NCBI GenBank assembly: GCA_017482385.1
Contig: JAFUNI010000021.1
Location: 1-64,000 of the forward strand
Length of the DNA: 64,000 nucleotides
Origin: Oscillospiraceae bacterium
GTDB lineage: Bacteria > Bacillota > Clostridia > Oscillospirales > Oscillospiraceae
Direction of reading: 5' to 3'
Shown: positions 7,969 through 15,608 of the stretch, piece by piece
How positions within the stretch are numbered: position 1 is the first letter of the stretch
Layout of the letters: every line of letters begins with the position of its first letter
Position numbers and translations under genes: made by a program
The notes under the pieces: model-generated
What the model saw: only the letters and a program-made list of their open reading frames with translations
Told to the model about the DNA's origin: nothing
Databases searched by the model: none

Positions 7969-8745
7969 TTATATACTATGTTGAGCAATCGTTTCAGCCG
8001 GGCCTTCTAAGTATAGGGCGGTGACGGATTTACCGTCGCCCTCTAAGGCAATTTCCAATGTGCCGCCGGGGTTTTCTACGGTTAAGCGGCCGCCGGGGAG
8101 TCTTCCCTGCAAGTAAAGAGCCACTGCCACCGAGGCAGAGCCTGTGCCGCAGGCCAGGGTGAAATCCTCCACACCCCGCTCATAGGTTAAAATTCGTACA
8201 GAGGTGTCCGACAATTGCCGATACAGGTTCACATTCACACCCTTGGGAAATCCCGGGAACTCCCGGATCTCTAAAAAAACCGGCCGCAAAAGCGCCTTAT
8301 CCGCCCAATCCAGGCTCTTCAGCTCTGTCACCGAATGGGGAATGCCGGGATCGCCTAACTCAATATAGGCCGCATTGGGATGGCACTGTAGATCCACCAT
8401 GCCGGGGTTATTCAGCTGCACCTTGTAGCGGTTTTCACCCAAGCGCCAGCCGTAGACCAAACCTGCATCGGTTTCCACCGTCATGGCTTCCCCGGCAAGG
8501 CCCTTGTCAAAGGCGTACTTGCAGATGCATCTTGCACCGTTGCCGCACATCTCCCCCCGGCTGCCGTCGGGATTGTAAAAATGCAGCTTAAAATCCGCTG
8601 TTTCCGACACATCCAGCGCCAATAGGCCGTCTGTTCCGAATTTTTTGCAAAGTTCTTTGGAGAGTACTTCAAAATCAAGCTGTTGTTCCCGGGCATCCAG
8701 CACCACAAAATCGTTGCCGGCGCCGCTCATCACAAGAAGCTCCAT
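7969..8745 (-). CDS. dapF: Diaminopimelate epimerase
   Basis: DapF converts LL- to meso-diaminopimelate in lysine and peptidoglycan precursor synthesis, in the cytoplasm. The 258-residue protein has both catalytic cysteines: MCGNGARC (about residue 72) and ACGTGSASVAVAL (about residue 200), plus the N-terminal SGAGNDFVVLD. Length is near the family norm (about 275). Its start codon overlaps the dapB stop by one base, and dapA-dapB-dapF form one operon read leftward. Confidence 0.97.
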   Translation of the reverse strand: MELLVMSGAGNDFVVLDAREQQLDFEVLSKELCKKFGTDGLLALDVSETADFKLHFYNPDGSRGEMCGNGARCICKYAFDKGLAGEAMTVETDAGLVYGWRLGENRYKVQLNNPGMVDLQCHPNAAYIELGDPGIPHSVTELKSLDWADKALLRPVFLEIREFPGFPKGVNVNLYRQLSDTSVRILTYERGVEDFTLACGTGSASVAVALYLQGRLPGGRLTVENPGGTLEIALEGDGKSVTALYLEGPAETIAQHSI

Positions 8746-9467
8746 CAGTTCTCCTCCAGAAGCTGGGTCATATTATAAAGACCGGCGGGCTTTCCCTGAA
8801 TAAATTCAGCAGCAGCCTTTGCGCCGTCGGCAAACATACCCCGGTCACAGGCCTCGTGCTTGAGGGTCAGCCGCTGGGTGTCGGTGCAAATATGCACTTC
8901 GTGGATACCCACAACACCGCCCATACGCAGGGAGCTGATGCCGATCTCATCGGCTGTGCGCTTGCCCTCACCGGCCCGTCCGCAATGGGCGGTAGCCTGG
9001 GGACGCACTTCCTTTACTGCCTCAAAAAGCATTCTGGCAGTGCCGCTGGGAGCATCTACCTTCCGATTGTGATGGACTTCTACGATTTCAATGTCCGCAT
9101 CAGGAAAGCTCTTGGCAGCCTCCTTTGCCAACCGGCAAAGCACAGCAATGCCCAAGCTCATATTGCCTGCATAGAACACGGGGATCTCCTTGGCAGCCGC
9201 GAAAATGGCGGCTTTTTCTTCCTCAGAGTGGCCGGTGGTGCCAACCACCAAAGCGCAGCCCTGTTTGACTGCATATTCTGCTGCCTGGGGGGCGGCGGAG
9301 TGATGGGAAAAGTCCACCACCACATCCGGCTTCACATCGCCCAGTTCTGCAAAGGTCTTGGCAACGCCGTTTTCTCCGTCGATGCTAACAAGACCTGCGA
9401 TCTCCTCAAACCGCAGCTGCAGCAGCTTACCCATAGCGCCATTGGCGCCGCAAATCACCGCTCTCAT
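8745..9467 (-). CDS. dapB: 4-hydroxy-tetrahydrodipicolinate reductase
   Basis: DapB reduces the DapA product with NAD(P)H to tetrahydrodipicolinate. The 240-residue protein starts with a Rossmann motif (GANGAMGKLL), has the VVGTTGHSEEE loop, and carries the catalytic HHNRKVDAPSGTA segment (His and Lys). It is slightly shorter than the E. coli enzyme (273), as is common in Clostridia. Its start overlaps the dapA stop by one base. Confidence 0.96.
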   Translation of the reverse strand: MRAVICGANGAMGKLLQLRFEEIAGLVSIDGENGVAKTFAELGDVKPDVVVDFSHHSAAPQAAEYAVKQGCALVVGTTGHSEEEKAAIFAAAKEIPVFYAGNMSLGIAVLCRLAKEAAKSFPDADIEIVEVHHNRKVDAPSGTARMLFEAVKEVRPQATAHCGRAGEGKRTADEIGISSLRMGGVVGIHEVHICTDTQRLTLKHEACDRGMFADGAKAAAEFIQGKPAGLYNMTQLLEEN

Positions 9468-10351
9468 TACAGAACTCCTAATTTCTTCATCTCTGCCAGG
9501 AGGGCAGCCCGGTGGCCGTCCTCTAAATAGGACAGAGGCATACGCAGATATTCCTCACCGAAGCCCATAGCCGCGACCGCTGCCTTGGCGGGAATGGGAT
9601 TGACCTCACTGAACAGGCAGCGAATGAGCGGCAGCAGCTCGCATTGCAGCTTGGCTGCGCCCGCCATATCGCCGGCAAATGCCTTATCGCACATTTCTAC
9701 AGCCTTCTTCGGTACCACATTGGACAGCACACTGATACAGCCCTTACCGCCCATAGCCAGCATAGGCACAGTCAGAGAGTCCTCGCCGGAGTAGATGTCC
9801 AGCCGGTCGCCGCATTTGGAGATGGTCTCCACGGTCATATCCATATTGCCGTTGGCATCCTTCAGCGCTGCGATCATGGGGTGATGGGACAGCTCTGCCA
9901 CTGTGTCGGGCAGGAGGGTGCAGCCGGTACGGCTGGGAACGGAGTACATAATTACAGGCTTTTCGGAAACATCCGCCACCGCGGTATAGTGGGCGATAAG
10001 GCCCTTTTGGGTGGCTTTGTTATAGTAGGGCGTGACCACCAAAACCGCATCCGCACCGTCACCGCAGGCGCTCCTGGTGAATTCCAGTACATGTTGGGTG
10101 TTGTTGGTACCGGTGCCGGCGATCACAGGCACACGGCCATTTACCTGCTTGACGGTAAAGGCGATGACCGCCTTCCGCTCCTCGGGGGTTAAGGTTGCGC
10201 TTTCACCGGTGGTGCCTACAGCAACCAAAGCATTGATACCCTGTTCGATCTGAAATTCAATGAAACGGGCCAAAGTGTCGTAATCCACGCCGTGGGGCGT
10301 CATAGGTGTGACCATGGCGGTAGCCATGCCCTGGAAAATATTATGTTTCAT
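9467..10351 (-). CDS. dapA: 4-hydroxy-tetrahydrodipicolinate synthase
   Basis: DapA condenses pyruvate with aspartate semialdehyde, the first committed step to DAP and lysine. The 294-residue TIM-barrel protein has the GTTGESATL motif, YYNKATQKGL, the Schiff-base region (AALKDANGNMD) and YSGEDSLT. The ATG at 10351 (MKHNIFQGMATAMVTP) is chosen because AAAGGAGGG precedes it; the open frame extends 19 codons further upstream without support. It heads the dapA-dapB-dapF operon. Confidence 0.97.
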   Translation of the reverse strand: MKHNIFQGMATAMVTPMTPHGVDYDTLARFIEFQIEQGINALVAVGTTGESATLTPEERKAVIAFTVKQVNGRVPVIAGTGTNNTQHVLEFTRSACGDGADAVLVVTPYYNKATQKGLIAHYTAVADVSEKPVIMYSVPSRTGCTLLPDTVAELSHHPMIAALKDANGNMDMTVETISKCGDRLDIYSGEDSLTVPMLAMGGKGCISVLSNVVPKKAVEMCDKAFAGDMAGAAKLQCELLPLIRCLFSEVNPIPAKAAVAAMGFGEEYLRMPLSYLEDGHRAALLAEMKKLGVL

Positions 10352-10405
10352 AGGATTCCCTCCTTTGTTTGTTTCTATTTTACCACAGTTTTTCCCAAAA
10401 GAAAA

Positions 10406-10445
10406 CAAAAAAATTACACCGCTGCAAAATTTACAGCGGTGTAAT
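10406..10445 (-). terminator. Terminator of the P-loop gene
   Basis: A 12-bp stem ATTACACCGCTG/CAGCGGTGTAAT with a 9-base loop, followed on the minus strand by seven T residues. It separates the 10452 gene from dapA. Confidence 0.85.
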
Positions 10446-10451
10446 GGGTTC

Positions 10452-10862
10452 TTATACCAAGTATGCCTTAACAGCCTCGGATGCGCCGGCGGGATCGTCG
10501 GAAACGGTGATGGTGATGTTCATGTTGTTGGCTTCTGCGAACTTAGCGCACCAAGCGATGAACTCCTCACCGGTAGCACGGTCGGCACCGATGGTCTTAT
10601 ACAGATTGTCGATGTACACATTGGTAATATCGAAATTACCGGCATGAAGGCCACTGAGCAAGCCCTTCAGCTTGTCCAGATTGTTGATCTCATATTCCTT
10701 GGAATTTACCAGGCGGACGCGATAGTTTACGTCGTAGGTCAGCTTGCTGCCGTACTCGATGCAGACAACATCGCCCTGGGCGTTAGCAACTGCATTGTTG
10801 ATGGCGTCAATCAAACGCTTGGTCTTACCGGAGCCCTTCAGGCCCATAATCACTTGAATCAT
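10452..10862 (-). CDS. Small P-loop ATP-binding protein
   Basis: A 136-residue protein opening with a Walker A motif (GLKGSGKTKR, residues 7-16). A possible Walker B-like strand is VYIDNL (about residue 83). Similar short clostridial proteins are often labelled PilT-like, but no pilus genes are nearby and the assignment is not supported here. AAAGGAGG precedes the ATG, and the gene is monocistronic with its own terminator. Nucleotide binding is likely; the function is unknown. Confidence 0.7.
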   Translation of the reverse strand: MIQVIMGLKGSGKTKRLIDAINNAVANAQGDVVCIEYGSKLTYDVNYRVRLVNSKEYEINNLDKLKGLLSGLHAGNFDITNVYIDNLYKTIGADRATGEEFIAWCAKFAEANNMNITITVSDDPAGASEAVKAYLV

Positions 10863-10942
10863 AGGGTATACCTCCTTTGCTTCCAGCTATATGCTGTATG
10901 GTAATTTTACCAGTTATACGACAATTTTGCAAGCCCTAATTG

Positions 10943-12109
10943 TTAAAAATCTGATAAAATTTCGTTCTGGGCGAAAAAGTTTTCAATTTGACCCTGTGTG
11001 GCGGCAATTCGCCCCTGGAAGGCCTCTTTTTTGCCACCGCCCCGGCCGTTTAATGCCTTTGCGGCGGCATCGCCGATGGCTTTGGCATCTTCTGTACGGC
11101 TGAGGACACAAAGGCAGTAGCCGGTTTCGTCAGACCCTGAGAGGGTCACGGCCACTTTTGCAAAGTCTGCTATGGCATCGCAAAGCTCCCGGCAGCTGTT
11201 GGGGGACAGGTCTTTTGCAAAGTGCACAGCAAAGGCTTTGCCGGCATAGCCCTGGGCAATGTGGGCAAAAAGCTGCTTTTCCAAAGCGGAAGCGCGGAAT
11301 TTTTCTGCGGCTAAGGCATCATTCATACGACGGGCCGCAAGGCCGGTTTCACCGATTTTCGCGGAGAAGGCCTGGCTTACCTGCTTGTTCTGCTCATAGG
11401 CGCTGTTCAGCATGGTGAGCGCCCGCTTGCCGCAGGCCATTTCCATGCGGACACCTTCGTGGAATTTCACGCAGGAAAACAGCTTCACAAGACCGATGGC
11501 ACCGGTGGTTTTGGGATGTGTGCCGCAGCAGGCGCAGATGTCGTAGCCGGGGAATTCCACGATCCGCACCGGCCAGGGAAGATCCTTCTTCCGCCGATAG
11601 GGAACGGTGGGAAGCTCCTCCGGAGCAGGGTACCAGCATTTGATGGGCAGGTCCTGCCAAATAGCATTGTTGGCGGCATCTTCAATTTCCTGCAGGTCTT
11701 CGACAGGTACAGGGCCGTCAAAGTCGATGGTCACCACATCAGCGCCCATATGAAAACCCACATTGTGCCAGCCGTAGCGCTTATGGATAATACCGGAGAC
11801 GATATGTTCGCCGGCGTGCTGCTGCATCAGATCAAAGCGGCGATCCCAATTGATTTCGCCTGCCACAGTGCTGCCCACTTCCAAAGGCTTGTCGCACAGG
11901 TGGAAGATTTCTTCCCCCTCTTCCCGGACTGAGAGAACTTTCGCTTCGCCCAAGATGCCGGTGTCACTGGCCTGTCCGCCCCCCTCGGGGTAAAAAGCGG
12001 TAGCATCCAAAGTAACCTCCCAGCCCTTTTTTGCCGGGGCGCAGCCGGTGACGGTGGCGGTAAAGGCTTTTAAGTGACTGTCTTCGTAATAAAGTTTCGT
12101 TGTGTTCAT
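10943..12109 (-). CDS. AlaX-type alanyl-tRNA editing protein with DHHA1 domain
   Basis: Free-standing homologue of the AlaRS editing domain, hydrolysing mischarged Ser- or Gly-tRNA(Ala). The 388-residue protein has the N-terminal beta-barrel (FYPEGGGQASDTG), zinc ligands in QQHAGEHIVSG (HxxxH, about residues 97-101) and CACCGTHPKTTG (Cys and His), and a C-terminal DHHA1-like region ending with GRGGGKKEAFQG, as in AlaX-L. The catalytic aminoacylation domain of AlaRS is absent, so it is an editor and not a synthetase. It is monocistronic; the ATG at 12109 is preceded by a weak ribosome site. Confidence 0.92.
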   Translation of the reverse strand: MNTTKLYYEDSHLKAFTATVTGCAPAKKGWEVTLDATAFYPEGGGQASDTGILGEAKVLSVREEGEEIFHLCDKPLEVGSTVAGEINWDRRFDLMQQHAGEHIVSGIIHKRYGWHNVGFHMGADVVTIDFDGPVPVEDLQEIEDAANNAIWQDLPIKCWYPAPEELPTVPYRRKKDLPWPVRIVEFPGYDICACCGTHPKTTGAIGLVKLFSCVKFHEGVRMEMACGKRALTMLNSAYEQNKQVSQAFSAKIGETGLAARRMNDALAAEKFRASALEKQLFAHIAQGYAGKAFAVHFAKDLSPNSCRELCDAIADFAKVAVTLSGSDETGYCLCVLSRTEDAKAIGDAAAKALNGRGGGKKEAFQGRIAATQGQIENFFAQNEILSDF

Positions 12110-12254
12110 ATGTTTTTCCTCAAATTGATGGGATTATCCCAATTATAACACAGTAACTGCCACTTTACAACCAAAGCTTGTCGAGGGGTTTTTGTTGCGG
12201 TGTTGCTGATTTCGTGGAGTTTCTGTAGGTTTTCCTTATAAACTAAGGGTAATC

Positions 12255-12365
12255 TAAGGCTTCTCCTGGAGGAGAAGCTGTCACCGCAGGTGACTGATGA
12301 GGTGTTATTGACCACCTCATCCGACCTCGCTACGCTCGGCCACCTTCCCCTCAAGGGGAAGGCTT
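12255..12365. repeat. Composite palindromic interspersed repeat, copy 1
   Basis: A run of nested hairpins: GGCTTCTCC..GGAGAAGC, GTCACCGCAGGTGAC, GATGAGGTG..CACCTCATC and CTTCCCCTCAAGGGGAAG. The same blocks recur in inverse order at 30588-30750. It occupies the spacer upstream of the Noc-like gene. Together with the AT-rich stretch 12110-12254 (no gene seen) it fills the 291-base gap. Confidence 0.75.
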
Positions 12366-12400
12366 GTGCCGCCCCTACGATTTACCAAGGAGGAATACAT

Positions 12401-13186
12401 ATGCAGTGTCAAAAACTGAGAACCTATATGGAAACAGGCCGGGTGATCTTTTTGCCCGCCCGGGCCATCAAGCCCAATCCCGCCCAGCCCCGGCGGGTAT
12501 TTCGGGATGCGCCCTTGGAGGAGCTGACGGAGTCCATTCGCCGGCACGGCATTTTGCAGCCCCTGTCCGTCCGCCGGGTGGGGACAAGCTATGAGCTCAT
12601 CGCCGGGGAGCGGCGGCTGCGGGCGGCCATCCGGGCGGGGCTGACGGAGATTCCCTGCATCATTATGCAGATGACCGACCAGGAATCGGCTATGACCGCA
12701 TTGGTGGAAAATCTCCAGCGGCAGGATCTGGATTTTATTGAAGAGGCCCAGGGGATCGATCTGCTGCTGCAGCAATGGAATATGAGCCAGGAGCAGGTGG
12801 CAAAGGTCTTGGGCAAAAGCCAAAGCGGGGTGGCCAATAAGCTCCGGCTATTGCGCCACAGCGGCCCGGTTTTGGAGGCTTTGCGCAATAGTGGCTTGAC
12901 GGAGCGCCACGCCCGGGCATTGCTCAAACTGCCCAGCGAGGACAAAAAGCTGCGGGCCATCCGGGAGATATCCCGGCAGAATATGAGCGTTGCCCGGACG
13001 GAGCAGTATATAGAGTCTCTTTTGCAGGAGGGACAAAACGCCGCAGTAAAAGCCAATGTGGGGGCGTTTTTGACTTACTTAAATCAATCCCTTGCCAGGA
13101 TCCAGCGCAGCGGGATCTCTGCCATTTCCGAACGCAAGGAAACGGAAGACCAGATCGTGCTGACAATTACAATACCGAAAAATTAA
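12401..13186 (+). CDS. noc: ParB/Noc-family DNA-binding protein
   Basis: A 261-residue ParB-fold protein. Residues 20-110 form the ParB/Srx N-terminal domain: RAIKPNPAQPRRVF, ELTESIRRHGILQPLSVRR and the CTP-binding GERRLRAA motif. A helix-turn-helix follows (SQEQVAKVLGKSQSGVANKL, about 125-145). AAGGAGG precedes ATG 12401; the frame extends upstream into the repeat but has no other good start. No parA is adjacent, so a nucleoid-occlusion (Noc) role is more likely than plasmid partition; ParB (Spo0J) is the alternative. Position next to rpsF-ssb-rpsR fits an origin-proximal location. Symbol is tentative. Confidence 0.82.
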   Translation: MQCQKLRTYMETGRVIFLPARAIKPNPAQPRRVFRDAPLEELTESIRRHGILQPLSVRRVGTSYELIAGERRLRAAIRAGLTEIPCIIMQMTDQESAMTALVENLQRQDLDFIEEAQGIDLLLQQWNMSQEQVAKVLGKSQSGVANKLRLLRHSGPVLEALRNSGLTERHARALLKLPSEDKKLRAIREISRQNMSVARTEQYIESLLQEGQNAAVKANVGAFLTYLNQSLARIQRSGISAISERKETEDQIVLTITIPKN

Positions 13187-13209
13187 GGTTTCAGATTTTG
13201 GGTGCAGTT

Positions 13210-13242
13210 ATAATTCTCAACTTTCAATTCTCAATTTTATAA
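13210..13242. repeat. AT-rich AATTCTCAA-type repeat
   Basis: Contains AATTCTCAACTTTCAATTC followed by TCAATTTT. The same type of sequence recurs at 54015-54132 and is a common intergenic filler of this genome. Confidence 0.5.
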
Positions 13243-13617
13243 CACGTTCCACCAGCTGAAGCGGTGGGCATCGGCAAAGGAGTGGATCCGCCGGGCCAAT
13301 TGCGCACAGCAGGCGGCAAAATGGGGTTGTTCCCCGGTAGTGGCATAAATCTCCATCTCCGCAAACAGGGCGTCTACCTCGTCCATCGGCTCGTGGTCTG
13401 CGATGGCGGCAATGCCGTTCCACTTGCCTTGCCACCGGCTGTGGGCCTGTCTTCCCAAAGCGATCCCTCCGGCAAAATCTCCGGACAAGGTCTTTTCCGC
13501 CGCTTGCTCCAAAAGTTCCTCCGTGGGCAAACAGGCGTTGTCCGCTATGGCGGACAGGCCTATGCCAAAAATCAAAAACACAACCAAAAGTCCTGCGCCC
13601 AGCCATCCTTTGCCCAT
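13237..13617 (-). CDS. DUF4363-family lipobox-less exported/membrane protein
   Basis: A 126-residue protein with an N-terminal hydrophobic helix (residues 4-24, WLGAGLLVVFLIFGIGLSAI) and a helical domain with spaced Trp and His residues (SRWQGKW, HRFSWWNVL). The size, helix layout and pairing with a DUF421 protein match DUF4363 proteins, which in Clostridia follow yetF-like genes. Its ATG directly follows the stop of the upstream gene (TAAATG) with AAGGAGG inside that gene's last codons. Function unknown. Confidence 0.75.
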   Translation of the reverse strand: MGKGWLGAGLLVVFLIFGIGLSAIADNACLPTEELLEQAAEKTLSGDFAGGIALGRQAHSRWQGKWNGIAAIADHEPMDEVDALFAEMEIYATTGEQPHFAACCAQLARRIHSFADAHRFSWWNVL

Positions 13618-14292
13618 TTATCCTTCCTCCTTGGGGTAAAATACAATTTTATCTTCTAAGTCCACGGTGAGCAGCCAGGTTCCCTGCAGGGTGGTTTTTT
13701 TCTCCCGGAGCACCCGCTGCACCCAGGCAGCATCCTTTTTGACCAGGGCAAGATTGTCTGCCATGAGCGTGCCGTCGGAGATCACCGTGATGGGCAGGGT
13801 CTGCTTTCTGACTTCAATGCCGGCTTCCTTGGCGGAGGCCGGTTTTTCCTTGGGATAGGGGAAGACGGACAGGTTGCCGTTGGTCTCCAAAATGGCGTAC
13901 TGCACCGAGCGCAGATCCAGTATGTCTTTCTCCCGCAGGTGGCCGATCAGTTCGTCGCTGGTGATGCGGGTCTTGCGGAGATTTTTTTGGAGGATATTGC
14001 CGTTTTCCATCAAAATCACCGGCTTGCCGCACAGCAGCCGCCGCAGGCGCAGACTTTTCATAGACAGGGCTGAAAGCACCAATTCCATACCCAGCACCGT
14101 GGCAATGGGCACCAAGCCGGAAAACAGCGGAATGCCCCCGTCCTGCATGGGAATGGAGGCTAAGTCTGCCACCAGCATGGTCACCACAAATTCCGACGGC
14201 TCCATCTGGCCCACCTGCCGTTTGCCCATCAGCCGTACCACCAAAATCAGCACCAGATACAGGATTACCGTCCGTGTGTAATATAAAAGCAA
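13618..14292 (-). CDS. YetF-like DUF421 membrane protein
   Basis: A 224-residue protein with three N-terminal membrane helices (about 5-22, 38-52, 58-78; the first followed by MGKRQVGQMEPSEFVVTM, the DUF421 hallmark) and a cytoplasmic YetF-type domain (GKPVILMENGNI, LRKTRITSDELIGHLRE). YetF-family proteins occur in spore-formers; their activity is not well defined. It forms a two-gene unit with the DUF4363 gene. Confidence 0.88.
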   Translation of the reverse strand: MLLYYTRTVILYLVLILVVRLMGKRQVGQMEPSEFVVTMLVADLASIPMQDGGIPLFSGLVPIATVLGMELVLSALSMKSLRLRRLLCGKPVILMENGNILQKNLRKTRITSDELIGHLREKDILDLRSVQYAILETNGNLSVFPYPKEKPASAKEAGIEVRKQTLPITVISDGTLMADNLALVKKDAAWVQRVLREKKTTLQGTWLLTVDLEDKIVFYPKEEG

Positions 14293-14362
14293 AGAATCAC
14301 CCCTTACAACCCAGTTTTCCCGCTAAATTTGGGAATATTCGGAATTTTTTCGGAAAAATCCC

Positions 14363-14391
14363 TTGACTTTTTCCTTTGGGGTCGATATAAT
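14363..14391 (+). promoter_or_regulatory. Strong promoter of the rpsF operon
   Basis: TTGACT (14363-14368) and TATAAT (14386-14391) with a 17-base spacer; expected transcript start near 14398. Confidence 0.85.
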
Positions 14392-14407
14392 ACACTGGTC
14401 TGCGAAT

Positions 14408-14453
14408 GCGGACATATCCTTGCTCCCGGCGCGACCGGGGGCCAAAAGTCCAA
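14408..14453 (+). promoter_or_regulatory. Candidate S6:S18 autoregulatory leader
   Basis: The rpsF leader holds GGAC (14410-14413) able to pair with GTCC (14448-14451), enclosing a CCCGG/CCGGG hairpin (14425-14439) with CCG elements. S6-S18 bind a CCG-containing leader hairpin in many bacteria and repress their own operon. The match is by eye only. Confidence 0.45.
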
Positions 14454-14470
14454 AAGGAGGTGCAATCATT

Positions 14471-14767
14471 ATGGCAAAGATCACTGGTAAGTACGAGGCT
14501 CTGTATATCCTGGATGCTACTCTGGGTGAAGAGGGCACCGCCGCACTTGTGAACAAGTTCAAGGCAATGGTGGAGGCGGAGGGCACTCTGCTGAGCGTTG
14601 ACGAATGGGGCAAGCGCCGCTTGGCCTACCTCATCAACGACATGGCTGAAGGCTACTACGTCCTGATGACCTTCGAGTCCAAGCCCGAGTTCCCTGCGGA
14701 GCTGGAGCGTGTGATGAAGATCACCGACGGCGTTATGCGCTGCCTGACCACCGCTGTGGAGGAGTAA
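14471..14767 (+). CDS. rpsF: 30S ribosomal protein S6
   Basis: A 98-residue S6 protein (KYEALYILDATLGEEG at the N-terminus, then WGKRRLAYLIND and EGYYVLMTF). It binds the central domain of 16S rRNA with S18. ATG 14471 follows AAAGGAGG; an upstream frame extension lies inside the promoter and leader and is discarded. First gene of rpsF-ssb-rpsR. Codon choice is strongly biased, as expected for high expression. Confidence 0.96.
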   Translation: MAKITGKYEALYILDATLGEEGTAALVNKFKAMVEAEGTLLSVDEWGKRRLAYLINDMAEGYYVLMTFESKPEFPAELERVMKITDGVMRCLTTAVEE

Positions 14768-14771
14768 TGCT

Positions 14772-15221
14772 ATGCTCAACCACATTGTAATTATGGGTCG
14801 TCTGACCCGTGACCCCGAGCTTCGCCGCACCGGCACCGGTGTTGCTGTCGCCAGCTTTACTGTGGCTGTTGACCGTGACTTCGGCAAGAACGAGAACGGC
14901 GAAAAGGAAACCGACTTCATCGACTGTGTCGCTTGGCGTCAGACCGGAGAGTTCGTCTCCAAGTATTTCACCAAGGGCCGTATGGCAGTGGTTTCCGGCC
15001 GGCTGCAGATCCGCAGCTGGACTGACAAGGATGGCAACAAGCGCCGCACCGCTGAGGTGGTTGCGGACAACGTCTACTTTGGCGACAGCAAGCGTGACGG
15101 TGAGTCTACCGGCTCTTACGCTGCTCCTGCTGCTCCCAGCTTCGGTGGCTACTCTGCCCCCGCAGCGCCTGCATCCGATTTTGCGATGCTGTCTGACGAT
15201 GACGCTCAGCTGCCCTTCTAA
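14772..15221 (+). CDS. ssb: Single-stranded DNA-binding protein
   Basis: A 149-residue SSB with the OB fold (LNHIVIMGRLTRDPELR, DFIDCVAW, KGRMAVVSGRLQIRSW), an Ala/Pro/Ser-rich linker and the acidic tail DDDAQLPF that binds partner proteins in replication and repair. It lies 4 bases after rpsF and before rpsR, the usual Firmicute order. Confidence 0.97.
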   Translation: MLNHIVIMGRLTRDPELRRTGTGVAVASFTVAVDRDFGKNENGEKETDFIDCVAWRQTGEFVSKYFTKGRMAVVSGRLQIRSWTDKDGNKRRTAEVVADNVYFGDSKRDGESTGSYAAPAAPSFGGYSAPAAPASDFAMLSDDDAQLPF

Positions 15222-15264
15222 AAATTGAACTTTTCACAAATGCTTACAAAGGAGGTTTTTCCAA

Positions 15265-15501
15265 ATGGCTAACGAACAGCGTGTTCATCCCCGTAAGCGC
15301 AGAAAGGTTTGCGCTTTCTGTGTCGATAAGGTAACTGCTATTGATTACAAGGATACTGCTAAGCTGCGCCGTTACATGTCCGAGCGCGGCAAGATCCTGC
15401 CCCGCCGTACTACCGGCACTTGCGCAGCCCATCAGCGCGCCCTGACCACCGCTATCAAGCGTGCCCGTCAGATCGCTTTGCTGCCCTACGTGGCTGACTA
15501 A
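15265..15501 (+). CDS. rpsR: 30S ribosomal protein S18
   Basis: A 78-residue S18 with KVCAFCVDK (two cysteines, suggesting the zinc-binding C+ form), [19 protein letters not shown] and the [14 protein letters not shown] segment. AAAGGAGG precedes the ATG. Last gene of the operon, followed by a strong terminator. Confidence 0.97.
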   Translation: MANEQRVHPRKRRKVCAFCVDKVTAIDYKDTAKLRRYMSERGKILPRRTTGTCAAHQRALTTAIKRARQIALLPYVAD

Positions 15502-15512
15502 TCAAAAAGCTA

Positions 15513-15546
15513 ACTGCCCGCTTCTTGCGAAGCGGGCAGTTTTTCT
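15513..15546 (+). terminator. Terminator of the rpsF operon
   Basis: A 12-bp perfect stem ACTGCCCGCTTC/GAAGCGGGCAGT, 4-base loop, then TTTTTCTT. Confidence 0.92.
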
Positions 15547-15562
15547 TAGGACTGTAAAAGTT

Positions 15563-15594
15563 GGCGGCTCCCAAGTACGGGAGCCGCCTTGTTT
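15563..15594. terminator. Hairpin between convergent rpsR and blaR-like genes
   Basis: A 10-bp GC-rich stem GGCGGCTCCC/GGGAGCCGCC. It lies 21 bases downstream of the minus-strand gene ending at 15609 and probably terminates it. Confidence 0.65.
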
Positions 15595-15608
15595 TATGGA
15601 GGGAAGTG

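Noticed and set aside
10452..10862. PilT-type pilus retraction ATPase
   Set aside because: The protein is only 136 residues, lacks Asp and His boxes, and there are no pilus genes nearby.
12106..12354. Minus-strand ORF of 82 residues upstream of the Noc-like gene
   Set aside because: It is encoded by the composite palindromic repeat and AT-rich spacer, with no ribosome site.
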